This document shows, one piece after another, positions 17,042-27,444 of a stretch of DNA of 64,000 nucleotides. This DNA is from Chrysophaeum taylorii (lineage: Eukaryota > Sar > Pelagophyceae > Pelagomonadales > Pelagomonadaceae). The stretch is taken from contig JAQMWT010000191.1 of the NCBI GenBank assembly GCA_029834535.1, positions 1 to 64,000 of the forward strand, in the 5' to 3' direction. The notes beneath the pieces are model-generated. The model did not search any database, was not told the origin of the DNA, and was given only the letters and a program-made list of their open reading frames with translations. A program made the translations under genes and the position numbers. The stretch's first letter is position 1. Every line of letters begins with the position of its first letter.

Positions 17042-20000
17042 TAGTAAAATCGACGGTTTATTTCTTTTGTGTCTGTGTCAACGTTGAAAGACCTTCTTTT
17101 TTTTTTCCATAGTAAGTAAAACCACCCGTGCATGTAGTAACAACGAATCGTGCTGAACGAGGTGACCCGTCCCTACTACGGCGGAGGTGCGCGTTTTGTC
17201 TGCCCCCTCGCTACTATGCAGATTGTCGCGTCGCCTTGATAATTAATTAATCATCGTCGCGCGAGGCCGCAGCTGCTCTTTTTGTAACTAGCTCAACAGA
17301 CGACCCCGCCGTCCGTCGTCATTCGCAGATCTCTATATGCCATCTCGGCGGACCCATGATCGCCGCCCCATATATTGAATTGAATTAGAATGCCACCACC
17401 ACAGGTCTAAGAAGCGCCAGAGACCCAGAAACTACTACTTGGTAGGGCTCGTGGGCCCACCAGAGCTTGCACCACGTGACCACCACAAAGAAACAAAGAA
17501 AGAAAGAAAGACATATCGCCTACTCTTGAGCGCGTACTTCTCTTGATGACGAGAGCCCCGCCTTGACGTACGGGTGCACAGCATTTCGGGGCGTAGCCGC
17601 TGAGGATGACCGTCGGGCCTGTGATTACCACTTCGAACAACCAATTGCCCGAGCCACGGCCGTGGGGCCGGAGCTTGGCGTCTCGTCGCCCACAACGAGC
17701 TCAATCACGCCATCGTACGTTGATGCGAGCGACATTATGGTGCACTACCGTTTGCACCATTGCTAAAAGACTGTTCGCGCGACTGATGTAGGGACACTTC
17801 GAGATTCGCCATTACGCCAACCACACCAGGTCCATTACAACGTGCCGGTGTACCACCGGTTCAGAGATACTTGGCCTCCCCGCGCGCGACGACATCCGCC
17901 GGGATAAGATTCTTGCCGCCGCCATCGCCCGTCGTCAGCACGTACTCTACAATGCCCGCTTGCCTTGTATGCACCATGGCTGGCTCCAACCATTAATTAT
18001 TGCGGGAGAGACCAAAACAGACGCTGATTCTCAGCATCTACGTTTCAAGCGCTGCTACGCAGTCCTCCTTCAACGTGCTCCGCCCATCACGCGCTAATAC
18101 GCAGCCCTCAGATTGGAGATATTTGCTCGCGGGAAACCAAACCAAACCAAACCATCGTTCGGTTGTCGCGTTCGTTCCAGCGGAGATTGGCACACAAGGG
18201 AGAATCTCGCGGGTGGCGCTTTGGTGGCCGTGGCGGTCGCCGCCGCCGCACGTCGCGCAGAACCCAAGGCTACGGCGGGCTGACTCGCGATAGGGCTGCT
18301 TGTTGGGACGCCGATGCGACGCAATCCGATGACATTCAAGGAGCTCCATACACTATCGCAGCAACACACGATTTAACTCGCTCTTAAAAACAACCGGCGA
18401 GTGCATCTGAAATGGCCGGTCGCGGCGGCGCCGCTGCAATCGTCTAGCTGGACTGACGAGTCAGCGATCCATGCGGCAAAATACAGCGGGCAAGACTCGC
18501 GAGCATAAAGATCGAGACTGCATCGCACGCGAAATCAACACCGCCGTGCAAACGGTCACCATGCAAGCCGTCGCTCACTAAATGGCTGCTGTCGCCGTTA
18601 AAGTTAGAAGCGACTGGTGACAGGTTATCGGATGCCGGAGCTGCGCCAGACCTCGGAGCAACAGCTGGGACGGGACATACCCATCCACTACAGGATTGCT
18701 TAACGACACGAGAACATAGCGCGGATGTCATCTCACATGCAGGCTTTTGCCCGCTTTCTGAGCAAGTATCCTAGAGCGAAACCGTGGTAGTGCGAAATTC
18801 GACGAGAGTGGGTGGGGACTATTCAAACGTAGCTCGCGGCCAAGGGAGCGCACGTCGACGTGATCGACGCGGAGAGAGAAGATACAAAGCTCGGCGACAT
18901 GATGCTCGGCGGCGATTACTGCGCAACCTTGCGTGGCTCGACTACCCAAGACAATCGATTACGCGTGTTAGGAACCCTATTCTCCCAGGATCTTGGCCTT
19001 CGCCCGAGAGAGCCATGGAACCTCGCGCCTGCTTATCAACCACGAAAGCGAGGTCTGGCGTCGGATTTTGAGATTCCAGAAGGGTGTCGCCAGCAACAAA
19101 AAACAGCGCATCTGCAGAGAGTAAGACGAGTCCCCCCACGGTCATCACGCTGGGCCACCGGGGCCATGTCCTTGTCGCGACAAGATCATTGCCTTCAAAA
19201 AAGACAAGTGGAGTCCCCTTTCGTGTTCGTCATTCCTGGGCTTGGTCAATTTACAGAAACTGCCGCGCCCTTATAAGTCCGAGAATCGGCGGCACGGCTG
19301 TCCGACGCAGGCGGCGGTGGCGGCGGCGAAAGAAGCACACGAGCACCTCGCGCCGATCGCAAGCTCGTTACAACTCTCCAACACGAGAATCGGAGATTGT
19401 TCCACGATCTTGTACTCCGCTACACTACTCCCTGCGATATCCATTCCATACTTTGCAACCTGACGTTGGATCCAACTCGCTTCCGCCTGCTTTTCTCAGT
19501 AGCATGATCGTTTTTCTCAGGTGCCACAAAGGATGATGTCCAAAAAAAAATATGTATAGTCGTTGGACTGAGCCTTTGGTGGTCTCTTTGGAGCCCACTA
19601 TTGTTGCGATTTTCGCGGCGCATTTTGGAACGAGCAACCGCATCCGGCGGCTCCTGGTTAACAATCGCAACTCACCCGAGTACAACATCGGAGCAGCAGC
19701 GTGGATGGGAAAGCTTACGCAACGGTCTCAAGTCACAAATAGCACGGGTTTGTTTGCGGTGGTGGTGGGCCGTCGAAAAAGAGGCTTTGACGTTATCCGG
19801 CCTGTTGATCTTGCCGGCGGTTCGGAATATAGATCTAGGCCAATTATATTTGTGGTTGACTCTCCCCGCACGAGTCATGCCGTGTTGAGTCCTGGAGCCA
19901 AAAAAAGTAAATCGAGCTTACGAACAACAGCCATCAGGGTTCGGCGAGGTGGACAACCGAGGGCACAATGCGAGCTGGTATACTCGTCTTGAGCAGGCGG

Positions 20001-20357
20001 GTTGGTTGATGCTGCATACGTTTTTGAAAGCCGCGCCGTGGAGGGCGTAAGATGAAATGTACCGTGCATGCTGTCTCTCCCGTTGGGAGTCGTGAAATTC
20101 GAATAATCGACACGTGCTCGCACCATGAACGGCGTTAGGCACGCTCGATGACATCTATTAGGTCGTCCGAGGAAAAGAGCATCAAGAATAGACTCAAGAA
20201 GACGACACAAAGCGTGGCTCGGAATCTCTTTCGGGCAGGGCGGTTTTCTGAGTGACCACCGAGTAGTGCTTAGTATTGGCGAAAAAAGATCGGTATCCGC
20301 GAAAGAAGAAGACAACGCTGGAATTATGTCGCTAAGGGACTAACGTCGTCGTCGTCG
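17042..20357. other. 3.3-kb stretch without a confident gene
   Basis: Codon bias is weak and frames are short. On the minus strand at about 17880-18000, 'GIVEYVLTTGDGGGKNLIPA' reads like protein, and at about 17560-17640 so does 'FEVVITGPTVILSGYAP'. Both are isolated and unrecognised. On the plus strand, 'DMMLGGDYCATLRGS' near 18900 and 'FLSDHRVVLSIGEKR' near 20240 recall the GDFN and SDH motifs of LINE-type endonucleases, but they are 1.3 kb apart and no reverse transcriptase is seen. The base composition is lower in GC than in the flanking genes. I read it as old decayed repeat DNA. Confidence 0.45.
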
Positions 20358-23300
20358 ATGGCGAAGCTGGAGTTTTCTGTCGAATTTGCCGCGTCTTCGG
20401 ACGAAAAGCCCGTCTCGGCTAGGGTGGCGTGTCCAAGTAGACTCGAGGCCCAGCCAATTTCCATCATGATGGCCACGCTCCTCGAGGGGTACAACAACAA
20501 GCAGCGAAGCAAGCACAAGGACCACAACCCCTGGACCGTGGACACTGTCAAGATCGAGGTCAACGGCCGTGCCGTCGGAATCGACCGCGTCCTGAACAAG
20601 GCCATCCCGTGAGTTTCTTTCATTCCTTCTTTCTGCACGCGCGATAACTAGCTCGATTCCGTAGATTTGACGCGCGAGTCGTTGTCCGTGGGCCCCAAAA
20701 AGCTCGCCGCGATGCTGACGACAACCAGGAGGCGCAGCATGACGGTAGAAATGAAGTGAAAAAGGTCCTCCAAAGGCAGCCGGTCCTGCCCGAGGCAGAG
20801 GACGAGGACAACTTTGACGGCGAGGAGGAGGAGGAGGACGACGAGATGCGAGAGACTTTGGCCACGTACGAGCGCCGGATCGAGCAGCTCGACGAGGCGC
20901 TCGTCGAGGCGTGGCGCACCAAGGCCTCGAAGAATGCCGTCGATACCCTCGAGCACAAGCTGCGAAAGTACAAGAAGAAGCGGTACAAGCTGCGGGACCG
21001 GCTCGACGCGCGTCAAAAAAAGACAGCTCTCAGGAACGTCGTCGCCGGGGACTCCGCGGGACGCAAGGTGCCGTCGGACGCTGCGAGTGCCGTCTCGAGT
21101 CTGACGAGCGAGGCCTCGTCACAGCCGACGACGGTGTACCACCAGTTCTACGAGGACCATCCGCGCGAGCCGCGCGAGGCGAGCCAGTGGTACAAGTCGG
21201 TGCAGTTGGCTGCCAAGACGCCCGCGCGCCGCGAGGTCAACTTCGGGGACTGGACGGCGGGCTCGGTCTCGATCCCGAAGACCCCCGGCAATCCGCGAGC
21301 GCCGCCGCTGCCGCCGCCGCCGCCCCCTCGAGAAAAAGAAGAAGAAGAAGAAGAAGAAGATAAGACCGCGCCTGCCAGCGAAGAGATGATCGTCCGCGAT
21401 GAAAGGAAGAGCGAGGCGAACGTGACCGCGTCTGGTGCCATCGTCCTCGACAGCACGCAATGGCTCAAAGGTTTTTTCGAAGACGACGGCACGACGCCAT
21501 CGCGGCGCGAGATTCTGCGGAATCGGTTCGCCGACGTCGTGCACGACGTCGTGCGGAGCAAGCGCGGGCGCGACTCCCCAAGAAACAAAAAATGTGCGGG
21601 GTGGTCGGCGTGGCGCGTGCGGAGTTCGAAGAATAAAACCGAGGAACGGTCCGAGTTCGTAAAAGCTCGGCTCCGGACGTTGGTCTGTTCCCGCGCGTGG
21701 CGCGGCTTCGAAGTTCGCGGCGGCTTCGTGAGCCCGCCGGCGGCGCTCGAGTGCGAGCCGATCTCGGCGCTCGGCGAGACCGCCGACGGGCTCCGCGGGA
21801 CGCACCGCCTGACCAAGCCCGAGGTGCGACAGATATTCGTGCGCCGGGTCGTCGACGCGTACTGCGATCGCGTCGGCGACGCGGCCGCGCGCGGGCTCCG
21901 GTACGTCGGGCTCGGGTCGGGCTTGTGTCTCGTGGATTTCGAGATTCTGGCGACGCTCGCGAGCCGCGGACATCCGGCGACCTCGGTGGTCCTGGCCGAC
22001 CCCCTCTACGGCGGCGTCTTCGAAGACGCGCAGGACGTCGACGAGCCGCAAAAGCACCGGCGGCTCGCCGCGCTCCAAGAGGCGCTGGACGTCGCGTGGT
22101 CGCGCGACGACGCGTCGTCAAAGGTCGCCACGGCGCGCAACTTGCTCCACCGCGGCGACGGCCTCGCGAGCGGCCTCACGCCGCGCACCGCCGCGGCCCA
22201 GGTGGTGGTGGCTGCTGCTGAGAGCAGGGCGCGGTCGTGGTCGCAAGAGACGCCCGTTCTTCCCTCGGAGACGGACGAGGCGACGCTCAAGCGGTGCACC
22301 CAAGCACTCAAGCAGCTGGCCGAGGTCCTGGACTGCGAGCAGGTGCGCGTCTTGAGTTCCCTCGAGGAGCTCGAGGCGGCCGCCTCGGAGCGGCAGGAGC
22401 TGTTCGGCGAGGCGACGCTCGTGGTCACGTGCGACGCAACGCGCAAGCGCTGCCTCCGCGCCCACGACGAATCCGAGCCGCTGGGGTGCGGCATGGACAA
22501 GGTCCACCTGCTCGAGGCGACGCGGGCGATCCTCGATCCCGCGGGGCCCGCGGTGGTCGCGACGCTCGAGGACACCACGCCCGACGCGCGGCAGCGCGCC
22601 GTGCGGCTCAGCTGCGCGACCGTCGAAGCCGCCATCGACGACGACGACGACGACGACGAGGAGAAAACGCAAACGACGACGACGACGCGGGCGACGACCG
22701 CCGCGACCGAGCAGCGCGCCATGTACGAGGTGGAACGATACTGGGCCGAGGCGCGCGTCGGGACGAGCGAGACGCGGGTCGAGATCTGGCGGCCTGATGC
22801 CGTCCCCGAGCCGATTTCGGCGGCCCCGCGCGACGCCCACCTCCTCGCGGACGCCGCCGAGCTCCGCCGAGCCAAGGCTCGCTACTGGCGCAACCGCGTG
22901 CAGCGCGACGAGCTCCAGGACATCGAGGACCGCTTGTGGGCGCAGACCACCCAGCCCAAGGCTCGCTTTTTGTGCGTCGCGCTCGAGAACCCGTCGCGGG
23001 CGATCGCGGAAACCCCGCTCGCCGCCGTGCTCTTTTCCAAAAGCGGGGCCCACCCGACGGCCTCCCCGACGCTGCCCGCCGACAAGATGGGCTCGGCGAG
23101 ACCCGCCGAACTGTGTCGACTCGACCTCGCGCCCGCCGAAGCCGCCGTGCTGCCGCCGCTCGACGACGGCACCGAGCTCGTCGTCGAGGTTCCCCTCGAC
23201 TTTCAAGGAGGATGGGCGAACGTGGCCGCGGGTTCCTACTGGTGGCGCGAAGCCCTCGCGACGCTCGCGACGCTCGCCGCCGACGACGCCGAGCTCCGGA

Positions 23301-23899
23301 CCGCCGTGGCGCCCGTCGTCGCCGACGATGCGACGGCCTGGGTCCGCGTCCAAGGCCCTGGCTGCCGGCGACTCAAGACCGTTCACAAGCTCGGCGCTAT
23401 CGCGCGACGCGGCCTCGCAATCGACTCGCAGTTTGCTGCCGAGCTCTCGCCCGACGAGATTGTCGAGGTTCTCGAAGAGCGCGTCACCACCTGTGGCCAG
23501 CGCCTCCATCGCACCAAGATCGCTACGCTCCTCGCTCATCCCAAGCGGCCCAACGGGCCCGCGTTCGGCTGGGTCTCGACGAAGACGCTCGTCGAACTCG
23601 ACGACGTCCGCACCGTTCCAAACTTCGTCCCGCGCAACCCGGCTCTCAACGACAAACCGCCACCGGACGGCGACAAGAAGCCCATTCCGCCCGTGGACCG
23701 CATTCCCGACGCGACCTTCAAGGTGCCCCCCGGCTTCGCGCCGGGCGACGACATGGACGTCCAAATACCAAAACTCGCCACGGAGCCCGCCAACACCAAC
23801 CTCACCTACACCATCACTGTCCCGAAGAACACCAAGCCGAATGGCCGCTTCCGCGTCAAGATGCTCTCTCCGATGCTCGACCCCACCGTCAACAACTAG
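20358..23899 (+). CDS. Unknown 1161-residue protein, two exons, possible methyltransferase-like region
   Basis: Exon 1 is 20358-20608 and exon 2 is 20665-23899; removing a 56-bp intron (GTGAGT...GTAG) joins them in frame at a phase-2 codon. Residues 1-110 form a compact domain ending 'VNGRAVGIDRVLNKAIPFDA'. An acidic and coiled-coil region follows ('LATYERRIEQLDEALVEAW'), then a proline tract and a (GAA)n-coded acidic stretch. Around residues 520-560, 'LRYVGLGSGLCLVDFEILA' plus 'TSVVLADPLYGG' looks like a Rossmann/methyltransferase-type glycine loop and second strand. The C-terminus has 'FKVPPGFAPGDDMDVQIP', a motif of small beta modules. No family is firmly identified. The single long exon and GC-rich codons match the host genes. 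Confidence 0.8.
20609..20664 (+). other. 56-bp spliceosomal-type intron
   Basis: Begins GTGAGTTTC and ends CCGTAG. Exon 1 would otherwise stop at the TGA formed across the donor. The spliced frame is open for a further 3.2 kb. Confidence 0.8.
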
Positions 23900-23962
23900 T
23901 CATCGCTCTCTTTCTTACCCTTGTTTTTCGCGCATTATTACTACACTACTAATAAGTCTTAG

Positions 23963-23981
23963 AAGACCCGTTCTCTACAAA
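23963..23981 (+). repeat. Left terminal inverted repeat
   Basis: Perfect 19-bp match to the complement of 25871-25889. Confidence 0.9.
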
Positions 23982-24261
23982 ATGAAATTGGCCAAATAAT
24001 CAATCAGGGTTAATTTCGCCTGACTATTTACGCCAGTTTTAAGTGCGGGTTCTCTACTGGTCTCATGCGTGTAAACTAAAATCGATTTGATGGGTGTTTT
24101 TGCGGCTTAAATGTCCGGGTCACGACTTGAACAACGACGGCGCGCTGATACGAGCGACTACTCCGAATCGGACAGCGACGACGATGGCCGCCTGGCCGGC
24201 ATCACCGAAGCGTTAAAGCGTCGTCGTCGAATCGCGGCGATCACCGCATTTGGTGCGTTTG

Positions 24262-24750
24262 ACCGTGAGAAGCGCTTTGGGCCGTCGGGGCCCAAGCTTC
24301 GTGCGTCGCGTAAAGTGGTATCATCACGTGCGGACAGAGGGTCCACGAAAATTTCGACGGGTGTATCGCATGGAGGTCTAGCATTTCAACGAGTTGCTGG
24401 AGTTGGTGCGGAGGGAGATACAGACGCAAGACATCGAGAGAGCCGTGGGTTCTTCTTCTGGGTCCGAGGTATGCGCCGAGGTCCGACTTGCGATCACCAT
24501 GCGCTACCTTGCTGGGGGGAGCTACCTCGATATCTGCTCTAACTTTGGGGTGTCTCCGGCGGAGTTTTATCGATCGATTTGGAGATGTGTTGAGGCCATC
24601 AACAACACGTTCCCTACAGACTGCTTCCCGCTGGACGACGAGACGGAACTCGAGAAACTGGAGGCGGGCTGGGCTCGCAAGTCACGCCTCGCGGTCCTTC
24701 TTCGAAGCGTGGTGGGTGCCATCGACGGTTGCTGCATTTGGCTGCGGTAA
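24262..24750 (+). pseudogene. Harbinger (HARBI1/DDE_Tnp_4) transposase, truncated
   Basis: In one plus-strand frame the protein reads 'KWYHHVRTEGPRKFRRVYRM', then, after an in-frame TAG at 24379-24381, 'HFNELLELVRREI', 'EVRLAITMRYLAGGSYLDIC', 'FGVSPAEFYRSIWR' and 'VVGAIDGCCIWLR'. This is the N-terminal helix-turn-helix and the first catalytic Asp (GAIDG) of Harbinger transposases. Coding stops right after the first Asp, so the second Asp and the Glu of the DDE triad are lost. The stop falls in a 23-bp sequence that also occurs at 24214-24236. A separate overlapping frame from 24111 gives a Ser/Asp-rich peptide and is probably chance. Confidence 0.8.
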
Positions 24751-24795
24751 AGCGTCGTCGTCGAATCGCGCGGCGAAAGGTCCAGTCCCACCTCG

Positions 24796-25720
24796 TCAAG
24801 TCCCCACCCCGCGCACTATGCTTGAGGCGCTCTCTCCTCCGCGAGGAGGGGCTTCTTTTTTTTTTGCGCCCTCGGCAGCGCTAAGTATAACGATAGCATT
24901 CTTCATATCGGAGGAGGCGGCCGGTGGCAGGGGCGGGCCGGCCGCCAGGGGGCGGAGGAGGTTTTTTAGGTGACGAGGCACGGAGGTGGAGTCAAGAAGG
25001 TAAGGAGTGAGTTGCAGGTTCCTGACGAGCTCGGGAACATCAGGATCGGCGGCATACAGGATATCGTCCACTGCTGGATCGTTCGATTTGCAGACCTTGG
25101 CCAGCTCCTCCCAGTGCAAGCTGGGCTCGTCAAGCTTTTGCCGATATCGTCCACTGCTGGATCGTTCGATTTGCAGACCTTGGCCAGCTCCTCCCAGTGC
25201 AAGCTGGGCTCGTCAAGCTTTTGCCAAGATGGCGTTATGACCCGCAAAAGGTGGGCGTCTCGCGTCTGGACGATGGACACGACCATCTGCGATCGGCAGG
25301 GATCCTTCGACCAGTGATTCTTCGACGGCGACGGCGGCGAGCGAGCTTCACAAAGCGGGTTGCGCCAGCTCGGGGACGCAGCCTCAGTCGCGGCCGCACG
25401 CGCTGCGTCGACAGATGCAGCCTCTGACTCTGCGCCCTCCGGCTCCGACTCGGCCGAGTCACTCAGTGTGAAGAGCGTGGCACTCGTTTCCACCTTCTCG
25501 AGCCAAGCCACGAGCGCGGACCAGTTCCAGGCCTTGCACCTGAGCTCCGGCACGCTTTGCTCTGCCGCCCGGCGCTTGATCCATCTCCGCCATGAGGTGT
25601 TTGTTTCCCGGCCGCGAAACAAACCTTCGGGGTCCAGCTCTGCATCGTCATCGCAGCCCAGCCGGGTTTGATCTTCAGCGTCGCTGCCCGCCGCTGCGCT
25701 TCCTTCGTGGTCCTCGCCAC
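24796..25720 (-). pseudogene. Second protein of the Harbinger element, frame-broken by an 83-bp tandem duplication
   Basis: Upstream pieces include 'ELRCKAWNWSALVAWLEKVE', and later pieces include 'LHWEELAKVCKSNDPAVDDI' and 'LVRNLQLTPYLLDSTSVPRH'. An 83-bp segment (25060-25142) is repeated at once at 25143-25225. As 83 is not a multiple of three, the repeat shifts the frame. Harbinger elements usually carry a Myb/SANT-like second protein; the Trp-containing helices near the start of this one are compatible, but I cannot confirm that family. Confidence 0.55.
25060..25225. repeat. 83-bp perfect tandem duplication
   Basis: Two adjacent copies starting 'GATATCGTCCACTGCTGGAT' and ending 'AAGCTTTTGCC', with no difference seen. 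The event is therefore recent compared with the decay of the transposase. Confidence 0.9.
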
Positions 25721-25870
25721 GGTCGGTGTATTTGCTTAAAAAGTTTTTTCACTTTCGCACCCTCGAAAAACCCGACCCCAGTCAGTCATCAGGTCCGATT
25801 ATTTGAAAATCCTCCACATATCCTGCCCTGATTATTTGGCCAATTTCATTATTTGGCCAACTATATTATC

Positions 25871-25889
25871 TTTGTAGAGAACGGGTCTT
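25871..25889 (-). repeat. Right terminal inverted repeat
   Basis: Perfect 19-bp match to the complement of 23963-23981. Confidence 0.9.
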
Positions 25890-25954
25890 ATATTACCCTA
25901 CGCGAAAGTCGAATGTTCCGAAAATAGGGCCGGGCCAACCACAGCACGGGAAGG

Positions 25955-26794
25955 ATGATTCCCAAGTGGATACCGCGGGCGGTGTCTATCGTCTGGTCCG
26001 CGGGCGCCGTGTTCGGTCTGTTCGCGGGCCCGCCTCTGCTCCTCAAGGCGCTCGTCATGGTGGCGTTGCTGGCGAATGTGATTATATTTGTCGTGTCCAA
26101 CTCGACGCGCGTCGGGTCCTTGTTCTGGACATTGAACACCTTCGTGGGCTGGGTCGTCCCAAGCTTCTTCGTGATGCTCGACGAGGTGCTCCGGACGGCC
26201 AAACCAGGCGATCCGGACGACGTTCTTGCGAAGATCGACAAAATCGGCTGGGCGGGAAACTTCATGATGAACGTCGGCGACGTCAAAGGAGCTCTCGTCG
26301 ATAACGAACTCAAAAAGTACAAGCCCAAGGTTGCCGTCGAGCTCGGCGCCCACTTGGGCTACAGCACGGTTCGTTTCTCGCGGCTGCTCGAGCGTGGAAC
26401 CAAGCTCTATTCTGTCGACCCCGAGCCGATCGGTCACGCGGTGAAGGCTGCCCTCGTCGCGTTCGCCGGACTTCAAGATCGAGTAGTTCCCGTCTACGAT
26501 TACTCCGACAAATTTATGCATGCGATGGCCGACCGCAACGAAAAAATCGACTTTTTGTTCATCGACCACGTCAAGGAGATCTATCTCAAGGACCTCCAGC
26601 TCGCGCTTTCGCTTGGACTCCTCAAGCCGGGCGCTGTCGTCATGGCTGACAACGTTCTCTTTCCTGGCGCCCCGGACTACAAGGAATTTGTCCTTCTTGA
26701 CCCTCGCTTCGAAACCACCGTTCATTCTACCTTTGTCGAATACTCCACCACCACGAAAGACGAAGTCCTCGTCTCCATCTACAAGGGAGAATAG
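25955..26794 (+). CDS. COMT-like O-methyltransferase with N-terminal membrane segments
   Basis: The 279-residue product has two hydrophobic segments near the N-terminus ('GAVFGLFAGPPLLLKALVMV' with 'ALLANVIIFVV', then 'FVGWVVPSFFVML') followed by a catechol O-methyltransferase domain from about residue 85. Landmarks are 'MMNVGDVKGALVDNEL', the SAM loop 'VAVELGAHLGYSTVRFSRLL', the metal and lysine segment 'FLFIDHVKEIYLKDLQLA' and the second metal site 'VVMADNVLFPGAPDYKEFV'. The Asp in IDH and the Asp-Asn in ADN correspond to the Mg2+ ligands of COMT. Animal COMT also has a membrane-anchored form. The natural substrate here, a catechol or other small diol, is unknown. The gene begins 65 bp after the Harbinger element. 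Confidence 0.88.
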   Translation: MIPKWIPRAVSIVWSAGAVFGLFAGPPLLLKALVMVALLANVIIFVVSNSTRVGSLFWTLNTFVGWVVPSFFVMLDEVLRTAKPGDPDDVLAKIDKIGWAGNFMMNVGDVKGALVDNELKKYKPKVAVELGAHLGYSTVRFSRLLERGTKLYSVDPEPIGHAVKAALVAFAGLQDRVVPVYDYSDKFMHAMADRNEKIDFLFIDHVKEIYLKDLQLALSLGLLKPGAVVMADNVLFPGAPDYKEFVLLDPRFETTVHSTFVEYSTTTKDEVLVSIYKGE

Positions 26795-27444
26795 TAACAT
26801 AAGCACGTTCGCGCTTCGAGAGTTAGTAAAAACTCGTGGGCCTCGTCGACCATGCTCGTGGTGTGGCCGCGAGCGAAGGCGACTCGGCCGACCGACCAGG
26901 GCCAGCTCGTTGTTGTTTTGGTGGTGGAGGCCGTCGTTCGTACTGCCTACCACCGCTGGGTTTTTCGTTCGTGCCGACCTTTTTTTTCGTGATGATGCTC
27001 CACGACGGCGAGGTGCCTGAAAGGGCGCCAAGCCGGGCGACGAGAACGACGTCGTCCCAAAAGTCGACGAGCGGTGCTGGCCGTCGGCTACGACGGTGAT
27101 GTTGGATGTGGTGGTGGATCCAACAACAAGAGGTCGTCGTCGTCGTCGTTATGGTCGTCGTCGTCGAAAGGGACGAGTCCAATATGGTTGGTAGTCGCCA
27201 TTCTTCGCTGGCGCTTTTTAGGCTCGTGTCGTCCCTCCGTATACTCCCGCAATTATCCGAGAAGATCGACACTCTCTTCTTCGCGCGAGACCTTCTACCA
27301 CCACCACCACCCGGACCTCGTGCTATCGCTCGACCGACGATGAAAGATCCTCCTATCCCGGTTTGCCCAAGATGGGTCGTCATCCGACATTGGCCGAATA
27401 GTCCACCACGATCCGAAGGCTTCTTCTTCTTCTTCTTCTTCTGT
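26795..27444. other. 650-bp intergenic stretch with simple repeats
   Basis: Holds (GTC/TCG)n tracts near 27136-27170, a CCA run near 27297-27312 and a (TTC)n tract near 27421-27440. Frames are low-complexity. No gene is seen. Confidence 0.55.

Larger units (their letters stand above)
23963..25889. mobile_element. PIF/Harbinger-type DNA transposon with terminal inverted repeats
   Basis: The ends carry a perfect 19-bp inverted repeat, 'AAGACCCGTTCTCTACAAA' at 23963-23981 and its complement at 25871-25889. Just inside, 'GAAATTGGCCAAATAAT' occurs at both ends in inverted order and is repeated at the right end. The 1.9-kb interior encodes a Harbinger-type transposase on the plus strand and a second, unrecognised protein on the minus strand, the two-gene layout usual for this superfamily. 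A clean 3-bp target duplication is not visible (left flank TAG, right flank ATA); TTA-like sequence lies near both ends. The transposase is truncated, so this copy is not autonomous. Confidence 0.8.

Noticed and set aside
22118-23764. 548-codon open frame on the minus strand
   Set aside because: It mirrors the codon pattern of the 20358-23899 gene; such long antisense frames are expected in GC-rich coding DNA.
23950-23970. TTA target duplication of the Harbinger element
   Set aside because: TTA-like bases occur near both ends, but the bases directly beside the 19-bp TIRs (TAG and ATA) differ.
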